Shown piece by piece: positions 23,640 through 36,050 of a DNA stretch of 64,000 bases (position 1 is the stretch's first letter; every line of letters begins with the position of its first letter). The DNA lies in NCBI GenBank assembly GCA_032622095.1, contig CP136063.1, positions 118,938,723 through 119,002,722 of the forward strand. Reading direction: 5' to 3'. The translations under genes and the position numbers were made by a program. Source of the stretch: Siphonodentalium dalli. Lineage: Eukaryota; Mollusca; Scaphopoda; Gadilida; Siphonodentaliidae. Under the pieces are notes generated by a model. It did no database searches. It was not told the DNA's origin and was given only the letters and a program-made list of their open reading frames with translations.

Positions 23640-24500
23640 CAGTGACAGCCCTGCCACTACCGTATTGATTGTTTATGCACTACGGAGAAATACTCTTATC
23701 GCATGGGATATTTCAACAACACATGAGTGGGGTATGATCTCAGCTTTAATGCAACATTTACAAGCTTGTCCTGCAGATAGCCCAAACGCACTTAACCAAT
23801 TAAGCAGAGCCTCAGCTCTGTCGAGAAGCCGACGCAAAGAACGCTGAAGAAATACTGCTGTACAGCGCAGGGCAGTATGAGCATGGCCCGACAAGCTACG
23901 GTACGATTCGGAGCAGACGCACAAGAAGAGCTATGACGCGCCCAAGGCAATCAGCACACACGGCCAACAGGGAGAAGCCCAACGAGTGCGACGCAGGAAA
24001 GACAGGAGAGACCAATGGACAACCCAACTCCCTGTGGCTAAGCACCGGCCTGTTAATATCACACTCTAGCAGAGCATGATGGAATACGCCGACCGGTATT
24101 GGGCACAACTGTTACCCCTGCAGGACGCACCAAAGCTGGACCAATGGCACTGATGACACAGCACATGAAAGATAAAGAACAGCAGCAACGAGATGCAAAC
24201 AAACAAGGCCACAGGCCCAAAATAAACATGGCATCACACAACAATGAATATGACGCGCCACTTCGGGACGCCGAACAATGCGGGGCATGTGGGGTCGCGA
24301 CACGTAGAATTCAAGAGTGACTTGCTTTCCCGGTTACCGGAAGGAGGCAGCATTCCGGGCGGATGTAAAATGCGGACTTTAAGTTCGGCCAATACGGAAC
24401 GGATCGTACCGAAAACCGGAATGTCTGCCGGATGACAGGATCGAAGAACCACATAAAGCACACCGAACCGTATCGGCCCTGGGTGCATTAGCCCCCACTT
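23640..24500. other. Less AT-rich patch of unknown origin
   Basis: Base composition and low stop density differ from the surrounding intron. Several 60-100 codon frames overlap on both strands, none recognisable. It could be a decayed retroelement fragment. Confidence 0.3.
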
Positions 24501-25229
24501 TTTAACGATATTTTGAAAAAAACAAAACACATCTCGAAAACTCATGCAATCCTTGAAATATTTGAAAAGGTATGGTTGATGATTATATTGCGTGTTTCTG
24601 TTCGTAGCGGAGCCTGTGTCATAATACTGTCATTGCATTTCAGCCGTGTTCATGTTTTTGTATGCACGAAAATCGTGCTGCGTTTTCTATTTGCCCAATT
24701 TTCAGAAAAGCATCCATGACATGTATTATCTATAGTTGCTGCGAAAACAAATGAATCAGTCTGATCAACGGGCTGATGGACATGGCTAATTTTATTGGGA
24801 ACTAGCTGAAACATGCAGGCTCCCGAAGTACATTTATTCGGCGGCGGAGCGGCCTGCATGCTTTTGAACGTTCGCCACATTTTGATCTTAAAGCCTTTAT
24901 TCAACAGCGTATGGACCTGCAGCCCCCTCCACTATTTGCGCGATTTACTCACAATTTGATCTATTAATTAAATCAAATATATATATATTAATTTAAAAAG
25001 TTAAATGATTTTAAAAACATCGTTTGAATGTTTTTTTTTTAGATTGAACTCCATGCTCAATTTCCCAAAACAAAATAATAACTAGAGGTAAGATTCCATG
25101 GAATCAGATATAATTCCATGGTATCCCATCCCATCCCATGTGATTGCTATGCGTATATGTGTGTTCCTCTTCATGCGAATACGTATTGGTGCCTTATGAT
25201 CCGATGGTGCACTTGCATTAACATTTCTA

Positions 25230-25630
25230 AATTTAATATATATTTTGGGACTTCTGTTTGTTTGTCTGTTAGCTATGACCGGGAAAACTGCTGGACGGAT
25301 TTTGACAAAATTTTATAAATATGGGTACTTTTGTCCAGGGAGTGTTTGGACGGGTCAAATCGTGACCCCGACCTTACCTTGACCATCAAAAATGTCAATC
25401 CAAGGTCAAATCTGGTAAAACAGACGGATTTCAACGAAATTTGATACCTAGGAGTACTTTTGTCCGGGGAGTCTTTTGGGCGGTCAAATCGTGACCCCGA
25501 CCTGACATTGACCTTCAAAATGGTCAGTTCAAGGTCAAATCGAGTAAAACGAACGGATTTCTACGAAATTTGATACCTAGGGTTACTTTTGTCCGGGGAG
25601 TGTTTTGGACAGGTCAAATCGTGACAATAG
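25230..25630 (+). repeat. 129-bp dispersed tandem repeat, second locus
   Basis: Same family as 11340-11850: GTTAGCTATGACCGGGAAAA, followed by units with AAATTTGATACCTAGG near 25436 and 25566. Confidence 0.85.
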
Positions 25631-26404
25631 GTTATTTTTATAGTAGAGCGGGCATACCTATATAGTATATCGGTGAGCATGTTCATGCATTTGCCTTGCT
25701 TCTTGACAAGTTCGTTTGAATTTGCGTCATGAAGAGAGGGTTTGAATTTGAGTAATATATATCACCCATTACAACGTTATACACTACCAGCGTTAAACCG
25801 TCCAATCTAAATCTTTAAAAAGCGTACTAATATTGCGTTTAGATACTACTTATCACATCCACTCGTCGAAAAGTTTTTATCTCAATATCTGATTTTATGA
25901 TTTATGATATATAGCGTTGTCACGAGTAAACCGTTCCATCTGAAAATTAGAAAATTGCGCTCTAGATGCGCGTGAACACTAGCCATCAGATGTACGCGTC
26001 AAAATTTTTTATCTCGATGTTTGAATTTTCCCCCCTTTGCAATTTTCGTGGAATTTTTCTAAAGTCTCAACCCATCCTGACACGCATTCTCCGTTGGGCA
26101 TGTTACATTTATAGTATAGCCGTCAAACATCCGGCACGTACATAAAGTATGTCAACGTACTTGCTACGACATTATCTTGCTCTTTAATCAGCCGGTTTGG
26201 ATTTGACGGGGGAAATAGTTGCAATATTTCCGTAACGCGGAAAGTCCTGGGTAAAAACATTTTTAAGCGGTATATTCGAGTCCGAATCTCTCGTCCAATT
26301 CGGAATATGCAATAAAAACTTTAGAGCTATGTACTTATAAAAAAAAACAAACAAACAAACAAACAAACAAACCTTGGTTTATTCATCCTGGTGTATAGTG
26401 TGTC

Positions 26405-26830
26405 CCTATTTATGGGCGGTAACTCTTCAGTGAAAGCGCGGACACAAGTTTTTATGCCCGTGGGCAGTAGTGCATATCGAGATGTGCATACGGTCTAATT
26501 TTCGATGCTCTGCTTCTTATAATTTCCGAGATAATAAAATGACATTTTTTCAAATAAAGGCCGATAACTCCTCGGTGAATGCGCGGACAAAATCGTTATG
26601 GGCCATAGGCATAGAACTCATGTACCCCAACCTACTTATCAAGTTTTAGTGTCCTACTTCTTGTACTTTTCGAGTAATAGTGATTAAAAAAGTGTCAAGT
26701 ATAATAATAATAATAACAATGAAAAATAATCGCAAAAGGGCCATAACTCCGCCAAGAAACATTGGGCGGAAATCCGGATACCATTATATCTAGTAAACCT
26801 TCGATGTCTACATTCGCTAGAGATTTCGCG
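26405..26830 (+). repeat. Three diverged units of a GCCATAACTC-type repeat
   Basis: Related starts at about 26412, 26566 and 26735 (for example GGCGGTAACTCTTCAGTGAA and GGCCGATAACTCCTCGGTGA), spaced about 155-170 bases. No coding capacity. Confidence 0.65.
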
Positions 26831-26856
26831 TTCCTACTGCAATCAGTTTCTGAGTA

Positions 26857-26972
26857 TTTAAGAAATAAATACACGGTGTAGAGGTGTGTATGGTCAAGTT
26901 GTACCACAAAAAAACACAGTGTTTTGTGGTACAACTTGACCATACACACCGATACACCGTGTATTTATTTCT
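26857..26972. repeat. Terminal palindrome of the deleted Crypton copy
   Basis: Arms of about 55 bases starting AAGAAATAAATACACGGTGT and ending in its reverse complement. TTGTACCACAAAA lies near the centre. The centre is shorter than that of the intact copy at 57679-57824. Confidence 0.92.
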
Positions 26973-27514
26973 TTTGTAATACGACTGAAAGTTTCTGGTC
27001 ATAATTCGACTGAATAGTCAACGATATACTGCGCTTTTTCAGTCTCAGGTGAGAAAACCTTTCGTGGTGTAATTCTTATTGGGCGTACTCGATTTCTTTG
27101 CACGGAGTACTCTGGTAATTTGTTTGCGTAAATAATCGTTGTGATTGGCTAAAAAAAAGGATGTGTTTTCAGCGGCGCCCGTGCCTTTCATTTAAATTGT
27201 ACAGGAGACACGATTGCGGTCATTTCTGTGTTGAACGTTGTTGGGACAACATGAATATGATCATCGACTATGGATCATTTTCCTTACACAAAGCGATCTA
27301 AATGATCTAATTTACTATACTAATCTTATTTCCCTTCTGGTGAACAAACGCTTTCAGTTTCAACTTGATTCCGAAATATCGAATATGATCGAGATTCGAA
27401 TCGACGAATGCACAGCCCGGCCCCATGGAAAATACAATTTTACCGATTTATTTTGTCATTTAATATACTTATTAAGTAACTTTCTTTGGTCGTGACATAT
27501 ATCAATTTATCACA

Positions 27515-28174
27515 TAATTTGGCCATAAAAGCAGTTTCATAATTATCGGTAATAGACACGTTTAATATCAGCGCGTGCGATGACGTCACGGCGTTCTTCA
27601 GATAACTTGCGATCGCTGTAGTTTATGATTGTTGTTTTCGATGAATATTTCGCGTTGCTTCGGGTTTATTTGATCATGTGATAAAAGGTATCTCACACTC
27701 GTCCTATTTTATACGTAATTTATCAACCTCGTCCTCTAAATTCTATTTGAGCCTCGGTAAACCTCGGCTCAAATCGAATTTAGTGAACTCGGTTGATAAA
27801 TTCCGTATAAAATAGGAACTCATGTGAGATCCTCTATTTATCACATGATTAGCACTATTTTCCGATGTAATATTCGAGCGTAATAGACACGTGTAATATC
27901 GTCGCGTGCAATGACGTCACGCTGCTCTTTGGGACAATGTTCGCTGGCTGCAGTTAATTGTTGTTCTTTTCGGTTGTTTTCGATAAAATTTTAGCGATTA
28001 TATGATCATGTGATAAAAAGTATCTCAAACTCGTTCTATTTTATACGTAATTTATCAACCTCGTCCACTAAATTCTATTTGAGCCTCGGTAAACCTCGGC
28101 TCAAATCGAATTTAGTGAACTCGGTTGATAAATTCCGTATAAAATAGAAACTCATGTGAGATCCTCTATATACC
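27515..28174. repeat. 330-bp tandem dimer, each unit with a 180-bp palindrome
   Basis: GATCATGTGATAAAA recurs at 27671 and 28001, and the TAGACACGT...GATGACGTCACG segments recur with the same 330-base shift. Each unit contains an inverted repeat around GAGCCTCGGTAAACCTCGGC. It interrupts intron 1 of the deleted Crypton copy, so it inserted after that copy formed or is specific to it. Confidence 0.88.
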
Positions 28175-28644
28175 ATAACATCATCTGGACCATATTCATT
28201 GGCAACCAAACTGCTTTCAAGCGACAAATCGCTAAAAAATTCGCAACGTCAAGATGTAGCAAAATTCAAAGGATTGCGGGTGTACTCCGTTGATGCCCCG
28301 TTTGGGAAAAGTCGCGTGCGGCGATCTGAATAAACCGATTTTTTTCGTGGTACAATTGGAAAAAGTAGAATTGTACCACAAAACTGGAACGAGATAGCCA
28401 TGGTAACTCGGACCACTGGCCAATCAGGACATGGCTTTTAAGCACAGTTAGGCAGGGTCGTATTACAATTCGAAATAAACGGAAAACGACCTCAGTAGAA
28501 AAACAATATACTTCCTTGGTTACATCATGGAAGTATAATAACGGTGTTGTAACATCCGCGAGTCACCTCACACAATTTGGTTGAAATCGGCCCAGGGGTC
28601 TGCGAGAAAAATCGCAAACAGACAGTCAGACAGAGCCTACTCCT

Positions 28645-29102
28645 AAAGGCCCACTTAATTTTCGAACTTCCAGATCACATTATATAAAATATACGTCATA
28701 TTATATACCATTTGAAAGAGGAAGCTCTTAATTGTATTATCAACTTATCCGGTGTAATAACCTGCAAACATGCATGTCGTTATTGTTGATGTACCAACGT
28801 GTTGTCCGTGCTTAAGTTTCATCTGGATTCTACAGCAAAGTCTATTATTTTCAATGGAAGGGGAATAACTCTATATCTTAGTTTGAATTATGTTGCATTC
28901 TGGGAGCGAGACGGGGGAAATGTTTCTATGATTTCAGCTATTTTCTATTACCCAATGCGTACCTTATGAGACACAGCCGTTCCAAATGGTGATGAATTAT
29001 AGTATTTTAATCATATTTTATGTCATGTATTGTTATTAAAACCTTATATCAAGGCACTATACAAAAATAATCGGTGACTCGAAAATTAAATTGGCCTTTA
29101 AA
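28645..29102. mobile_element. MITE, TAAAGGCCCACTTAATTTTCGA type
   Basis: About 460 bases bounded by an inverted terminal repeat of roughly 25 bases (AAGGCCCACTTAATTTTCGA on the left, its diverged complement ending CCTTTAAAT on the right). A related pair bounds 39703-40853. Confidence 0.65.
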
Positions 29103-29511
29103 TATATAGATATAAAGAACGTGTTACCCGATTACAACCCTATTAATTTGTTTCTACTTCATACCAATGTTGATGACATGTGAACAGTAGATGTGACCAG
29201 AGCATTTTTTTTACATCGGAGTTATCATTGGTCTATATAAATAGCGACTGGCTTTCCGCACATTTTGATCTTAAAAGGACATGGACCATTCGAGCATCCA
29301 AATTATGTCTACGTTATGGACCTTTCCACAGCTGTCAATCAAATAATTATTAGCGGATATTTTCGACCAATCAGCGACTGAGCCGGCCAATGGCTGCAGT
29401 GAAAATTCTGCTACCATCTTTCTTCACCCTAATTTTGATATCCATGCATACATTTAGTGTTAAGTTGGCTATATTCAAACAACATTTTTGTTGTCAAATC
29501 ATAATAGACTG

Positions 29512-30610
29512 AGATTTATATTTGCGGCATGATGTAATAAATTTCACCGCGATTATAACAATGTTTTTCATTTAGCATGACACTTGTCATAATTTTCACA
29601 TTTAGGGTACGATCATACACTGGCAAGTTTGCACGGTATGGTTTGCAGGCATTTTGTCGTAGCAAACGATATGGTGCCAGAATATGAACGTAATCAAGCA
29701 TATAAGATGCAAATGAACCACAGCTAACTACGTGTTAAGTAAAATCTCTGTTGTACCACCTGTAGCGATGCTACCGGAATTTGCCTGTAAATAGTATGCA
29801 ATTATCTCGCAGGAATCAATCGTACAGGGATTTATATTAATGGCAAATTACAGTAGCATCGTTACAACTGGAACTACATAAATGTTACTTCTCGTGTCTT
29901 AAGGCTTTGGTAAAGATGCATGTAAAAAGCATGTTGCCGTTCGTATTCTGGCAACATGTGGTTTTCTATGACGAAATGCCCGCATAAACATATCGTGCAA
30001 CTTGCCAGCGTATGAACGTACCCTTAATGGCAAAACGAATGTGTGCTCTCTGGTTTATATATATTAAAGAGTTCAGGGATCTGTCTGTCTGTTCTGTTTG
30101 CAATTTTTCTTCGACCGATTTGATCGATTTCAACCAAATTTAGTGTGGTGTATCGGGGTATCCCGGCAGATGTTATAATGGCCTTATTTTTAAAATTAAA
30201 ATATTTAAACAATTTTTTTTTTTTAATTTGTGTTTTCAAAATTAAATTTTTTTAGCAAGAAGTTTCAATCTATCAATCTAAGAAGATTTAATTTAAAAAT
30301 TAAATTGAAAAAAAAAACAATTCAAAATTAAATTAAAAATAATTTATATTTGCGACATGATGTAATAAATTTATCCGCGATTATAACAATGTTTTTCATT
30401 TAGCATGACACTTGTCATAATTTTCACATTTAATGGCAAAACGAATGTGTGTTCTTTGATTTAGATATATTAAAGAGTTCAGGGATCTGTCTGTCTGTTC
30501 TGTTTGCAATTTTTCTTCGACCGATTTGATCGATTTCAACCAAATTTAGTGTGCTGTATCGGGGTATCCCGGCTGATGTTATAACGGCCTTATTTTTTAA
30601 ATTAAAATAT
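29512..30610 (+). repeat. Direct duplication flanking and revealing a MITE
   Basis: 29512-29608 matches 30341-30432, and 30024-30210 matches 30430-30610, both at high identity. The second pair joins without the MITE, so the later copy preserves the empty site. Confidence 0.85.
29605..30023. mobile_element. 419-bp MITE with TTA target duplication (Harbinger-like)
   Basis: Inverted ends GGGTACGATCATACACTGGC and, at the other end, the complement of GGGTACGTTCATACGCTGGC. It is flanked by TTA at 29602-29604 and 30024-30026. The paralogous empty site at 30430-30432 has a single TTA. A 3-bp TTA duplication fits PIF/Harbinger insertion preference. No transposase is present. Confidence 0.88.
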
Positions 30611-31879
30611 TTAAACTAATTATTATTATTGGAAGGAGGTATAAGATACGTTGACAAATACACGATATATTGATATATCGTTTTCATATGTTCTAAAAAA
30701 TACTTCCATGGTCACAGCCATTTTCCAGTTCTTTTAAGGGGTTTTCCGAATTTAATAAGCGTTTCGTGATTATATAATTTATTAAATGTCACAATTAATC
30801 TTACCATGGAATCTGCCATTTAAAATTAGGCAAATACAGTAAGTATGTCTCTGTGAGATATAATGGCACATTTTTAGGGCGAAATTGGAACTCCTCGTTG
30901 AAGATGACTGTCAAAATGGCAGCCGTAAGTGGAACATTTTAAGTTTTCTCACTATTATCTTCTAGACCAGTTTCCTCTGTATGAAACTGGTTCAGAAATG
31001 TGACTTTATTTTGTATTATTCATGTTAACTGATCAATGGAGCAATGAAATATGCCATTCATGAGATCCCAGCCCCTTCCGATCCCTCAATAATTTGATAT
31101 TACAGAACGATGTATGAAATTTCACAAAAAAATCACCATTTGGATTCTCGTCATATTTCCACAAGAAATGAGCAGAACTGTGAAAAGTAATTGAGGCATA
31201 CCATTGCTCATGAATATTTCAACTCAATGGAGCCAAAATGGTAACTTTTGCTCAAAATAGCTGTCAAAATGGCGGCCAAGTGGTAAATATTGTCCAAGCG
31301 TCCCATGCAATCGATCACAAATGTGGATGATGAATAAAATTGGCTGTTCTGTCACATATACATTGAATACTAACATTTATGATTGAATTTGGATAAGTGT
31401 TACTATTACATTACCAGAATTATTGGAATTTTCTCTCACAATCTGGAAAAAATCATGTTTCAGGTTTGCACCATTTTTTCAAGTAAAATGGAACTATCTT
31501 TGGTATTTGGTGTTTGTTTTGATCCGTCTTAAATGCGTCACAATGCGAACTAATTTTGATCCGTCTTAAATGCCTCGCTTTGATTTGATTTTAGAAAAAC
31601 ATATTCAAGCTGACTAGGTAGAAAAGTTGCTATTTTCAAATATATGCCGGACATTATTTTCTGCTCTTATGTAGGCCTTTTAGAAAGTCAAAGAAGGAGA
31701 TTAGTGAAAAACTGCTTAATAACATCAAATTCTGGGCCATTGGCATCAATATTGATTGACTCATGTCGGGAACACCATTTCCTCCATTGTGCATATAAAA
31801 GACCACCATGATGCAGAACTCTCTAACGTTACCTCCCAATCGATTAACATATACTTGAGTACAACTCACCCATGACAAA

Positions 31880-33190
31880 GCAATCATGTTATGACCATGT
31901 AGACATTTCGTTTATACACATACACATCCACTCGAGATATACATATACACTGCAACCATAATCGTAAAGTAACTCCGTGTATGCAAATACTCCTGACCAA
32001 TGGCCATACAACCATTTTATATATACCAGTTCCCCCAAAGTGGCCATTCACACACTCCAGGCTTGAAAATACTCCTCAATCGAGACAATTCAGCCACAAC
32101 ATTCGTGGTCATAGTCACTCCTTGTTTAACAATTCACCTCACCATTGGCATCCAATCACTCCCTGTATGCATAATTGCAATATAACCAATAAATATATAC
32201 AATGTACATACACACCCCGCCAATGCCGATTATAGAAACATTCCATGTATACATCGACACCTCATCATTGACCATACATACCTTCTAAATACAGCAATAC
32301 AACGCACATCACCTCACCATTGGCCATACAGTCAAACCCTGTATATCTTTTCTTCACATCCATGACCATATACCCACCCATGATATACATATACACCCAA
32401 CTCATTACCATAGAGTCAATCAATGTATACGTATACACCTCACCAATGGATATACCAATACCGCGCACGACAATTCGTACACTCCACATTTGCATATACA
32501 CCTCGCCCAGGAGAATTCAGCCATTCGATGTATACTCACACACCCCATCCATGATCATACAGCTACTCTCTGTATAGCTATACACACACCAAGTACAATA
32601 CAGCCACGGCAGAGATACATATACATCACATATACAACCATGACCACAAGGACACTTCATATGTACCCACACACCACCAATGACCAGGTATACTCCAGGT
32701 ATGCAAAAACACTTCAACAATCATGACCGTACAGTTATCACATGAACACCTATATATATTACACATAAGCATACAACCACTCCATATTTATTCATACACC
32801 TACAGTCCCACAATTGATCATACAGCCAACATAGGTATACATGCACACCACCCATGACAATAGTCACACGCATGTATATCCCACACATGACCACACAGTC
32901 ACTCTATATATACATAAACAACACGCAGATGAACATACAGTACTACCATTACACCCATGCACTACTTCATTAACCCTACAAACAATCATTATATATATAT
33001 ATATATTCACCTCACACATGATCATACAGTCACCCCTTGTATACCTATACATCTCACCATAGACACACCAGCCCATCACCATATGGCCACTCCTTCGCAC
33101 ATTCATGACCATACAATAGCTCCCTGCAGAACTATTCACATTATATGTGACCGCGCATTCACTCACTGGCTGCCAATTGGACATACACCA
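31880..33190 (+). repeat. 42-bp diverged minisatellite, copy 1
   Basis: About 30 degenerate units, each with versions of CATACAGTCACTCCATGTAT and TATACACCTCACCAATGA. The 42-base register is clearest at 32320-32480. Because 42 is a multiple of three, several repetitive open frames result. They are not genes. Confidence 0.85.
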
Positions 33191-34127
33191 TATATTAAGT
33201 TGATTTCCATGCTAATTGTCGAGAGCAGCCACATAATATGGTTTCACTCAGTTCCATTCAAAATATGACCAGAGTCCCAGAAGACATTTTTGGCAAAATT
33301 CCATACTACAGTTCATCATTTAAAAGGAATTTGTCATGCATCAGAAGGTACAGGGACAACGAGAATGAAAAATGTAGTAGTCATTGGATTAAGCATAACA
33401 TGGTAATAACCAAGTGAGTTATAATTTGCTAACTCGTGGGAACAGAGAATAATGTTTGGGATATATGCACAAAAAATCAACTTTTGTTTTACCAAATTGG
33501 TTGCCATTTTGGAAGCAATCTTGAGCAATTTTGTCTAAAACACATCGTGTGACGCATTTGAGACAGATCAAAACAATAAACATCTTTGATACCAACGATA
33601 GTTCCATTTGCTTCAATAAAGGCCCAAAACCTGAAAGTAAATTTTTGCCAATTTTGATGTCGAGTTTGTGATAGTTCTGGTAATGTCAGTGGTTACATTA
33701 GTAACACTTAACCAATATGCATCAGAAATGTTAGAATTTAAAGTATTTAAGACAGAATAACAAATTTTATTCATCGACCACAACTTGTACGCGATTACAT
33801 GGCATGCTGTGCCAATATTGACCATTTCCCAGGTTTTGGTCGCCATTTTGGCAGCCATTTTGAGAACAAGTGATAAATTGTGTTCCATTGAGTTGAAATA
33901 TTCATAAATCATGGTATGCCTCACTTAGTTTGCACAATTTTGTCAATTTCTTGTCAAAATATGACTAGAATCCTACCGGAGACTTTTGGTGAAATTTCAT
34001 ACCGAGTTCTGTAAATTATAAATTTTGAGGGATCGGAAGGGACTAGGACATTATGAATGGCATATTTTATTGCTCCAATGATCAGTTAATATGAATAATA
34101 CAAAAATAAAGTCACAATTCTGAACCA

Positions 34128-36050
34128 GGGCCCTGTTTCATGAAGGCAACTTAAGATGGTCATAAGTTCAAACTTCAGTCATAAGTGCGTTTCACGAACA
34201 AAGTCTTAACCTAAGATGGTCTTAACTTTGGTCTTAACTTTAAGACTGGTGTGAGGTGTCATAAGATAATCTTAAAGTTAAGACCTTCGTTGTGATCCGC
34301 AGTTGGTCCGAAATGTGGATGGGATCTAGTTCATATATATATTATTATAAACACATTTAACTGAATAACACCTTGCTAGCACGGATGGGTGTTTCAGAAA
34401 TGGTAGTAATTAATAACCAACTGGTAAGCTATAGCAGTGACGTGGCCAGGGTTGCAAGATTGGCGGGGTGTCCGCTACTAACTGTAAACCGCCAAGACCG
34501 GGCTATATATACATTTCTAATTGCTGTAACAAAAAGAATATATTTACATAGAGTTGAACATCATTTGCGATTCAAATCACCCAATCGCACTGTAGACAAT
34601 AATCATGTTGAGACAATTAGTCCGAACATTTTCACATCGAGGATAATAGTAAATGATTTATACTCAGTTTATTTTTATAAATGCTTATGTCAGCTATTAT
34701 TATTATTATTTACTTGCCTTTCTATATTATTATGTTATAATTTGATTGTAAAAATGTATTGTATATGTACCCCGTATATATATATCAACAAGATAATAAT
34801 ACATAATATGTATTATTTTATTATTATTATATATATTATCATAATCTATTAACTATGAAATAAAAAGATATATAGCATGTATAATATACGGACCACGCGG
34901 GCACACCGGGATCCGCGAACAAACATATAATATCACTGTGAACTGGCCCACAGACCCGTGGGGGAATTACTAAAATACCAATATAGACTATACCAGTGGT
35001 ATAGTCTATATTGGTATTTAGTAATTTTCCCCAGGGGCCTGTGAACCGGCCGTCTGTTCACGTGTTGTTAATTATAAACGCTCTTTATTAGAAGTCGTTG
35101 ATTTGGTTTTTATTAAAACATATATGCAGAATGTCGTTCAACGTAACGTACTTTCGAAGTTCATACGCAGTTTGTTAATTATAACAGGCGTTTAGCACAT
35201 TTGTCAACAGAACCAGAGCAAATGGCACTAACATCATTTATATATGGCTTCTACAAGTATGTCTCAGATTGGAAATAAGTCTATTTGGAGCACGATATGA
35301 AGTCCTATTCACATTATAGCAATATAAATAAAGAGCGTTTTGTGTTAGTATTCCATGAATGTTGGCAATCAATAAAGAGCGTTTAGCTCGGTGCTTCCAT
35401 TGTGATGTATTGTATGTGTATGCCGTCGTGGCGACATATTCGGTTTCCTGGTATTATAGATGCTTCAAAGACGTATAATGTATTAGAACCTAATATCAGC
35501 ATTGAAAGGAGCGAACATATGTCTCGCGTCGCCTTAATGACATGTTATATGTGTGAAGGTTCACATTCTGAGTTAGGATGTATAAGTCCCTAACTGAAAT
35601 AATATATTTGAGCTCGATACGTTTGTATAAAATAGGCATTGGAAGCATGCAGCTATGTGTGGATGGGGTCTGACGCGAAAACACAGTTAAAAAGCGCGCT
35701 CGTGCAGTTAAGTATGCACCAGTCATTATACTGATTATCGCCCTTGCATTAAAATCTCATAATTATTCTTAGACACGCCCTAGTATCTGTCACTAGACAC
35801 TGTACCTAGGCATATAACACACACAGAACCAACATTTTATGTGCATAGCTGACAGCTATTAGCTGTAATAAATTGTCGAGAGCCAGTCTAAAAGCGCGCA
35901 AACTTAAATTACTACTTAAGTAGGACTTAATCTTGTTTTGTGAAACGCGTTCTTGAAACGGAATAGTTACATCATAAGATCCACCTTAGATCTTAGATTA
36001 AGTCCATCTTAAGATAATCTTATGACATTGCTTCATGAAACAGGCCCCAG
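34128..36050. mobile_element. TIR element A, GGGCCTGTTTCATGAA type, copy 1
   Basis: About 1.9 kb bounded by GGCCCTGTTTCATGAAG and its complement CTTCATGAAACAGGCCC, with longer subterminal inverted similarity rich in CTTAAGAT boxes. CAG flanks it and may be a 3-bp target duplication. It contains a 47-bp-arm hairpin at 34949-35043. A 159-codon frame at 34373-34852 has no recognisable domain. Confidence 0.75.
34949..35043. repeat. Long perfect-core hairpin, copy 1
   Basis: Inverted arms of about 45 bases meeting at CTATACCAGTGGTATAG. The core of about 38 bases is perfect and the outer part has a few mismatches. The repeat copy is at 46689-46783. Confidence 0.92.

Larger units (their letters stand above)
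21579..26400. other. Large intron of chitin synthase, mostly unremarkable
   Basis: Apart from the repeat at 25230-25630 and a less AT-rich patch at about 23640-24500, no gene, exon or TIR element was recognised. Open frames here are 60-103 codons with no domain features. Confidence 0.5.
26857..28468 (-). mobile_element. Internally deleted, inverted copy of the Crypton element
   Basis: Read on the minus strand from 28468 it matches the intact element: the 5' end TTGTAATACGACCCTGCC, promoter region, exon 1 remnant, intron 1, then a jump to the last 0.3 kb (GTACTCCGTGCAAAGAAATC onward) and the terminal palindrome (26857-26972). Exon 1 has lost about 30 bases including the ATG. Intron 1 carries a 660-bp insertion. 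It cannot encode a recombinase, but together with the intact copy it defines both ends of the family. Confidence 0.88.

Noticed and set aside
31981-33268. Several Tyr/Ile/Thr/His-rich frames of 61-106 codons
   Set aside because: They arise from a 42-bp minisatellite whose period keeps all frames open.
34373-34852. 159-codon frame, also present at 46113-46592
   Set aside because: It lies inside a TIR element, has a low-complexity Ile/Tyr tail from AT-rich sequence and no recognisable domain; its duplication is explained by the 11.8 kb repeat.
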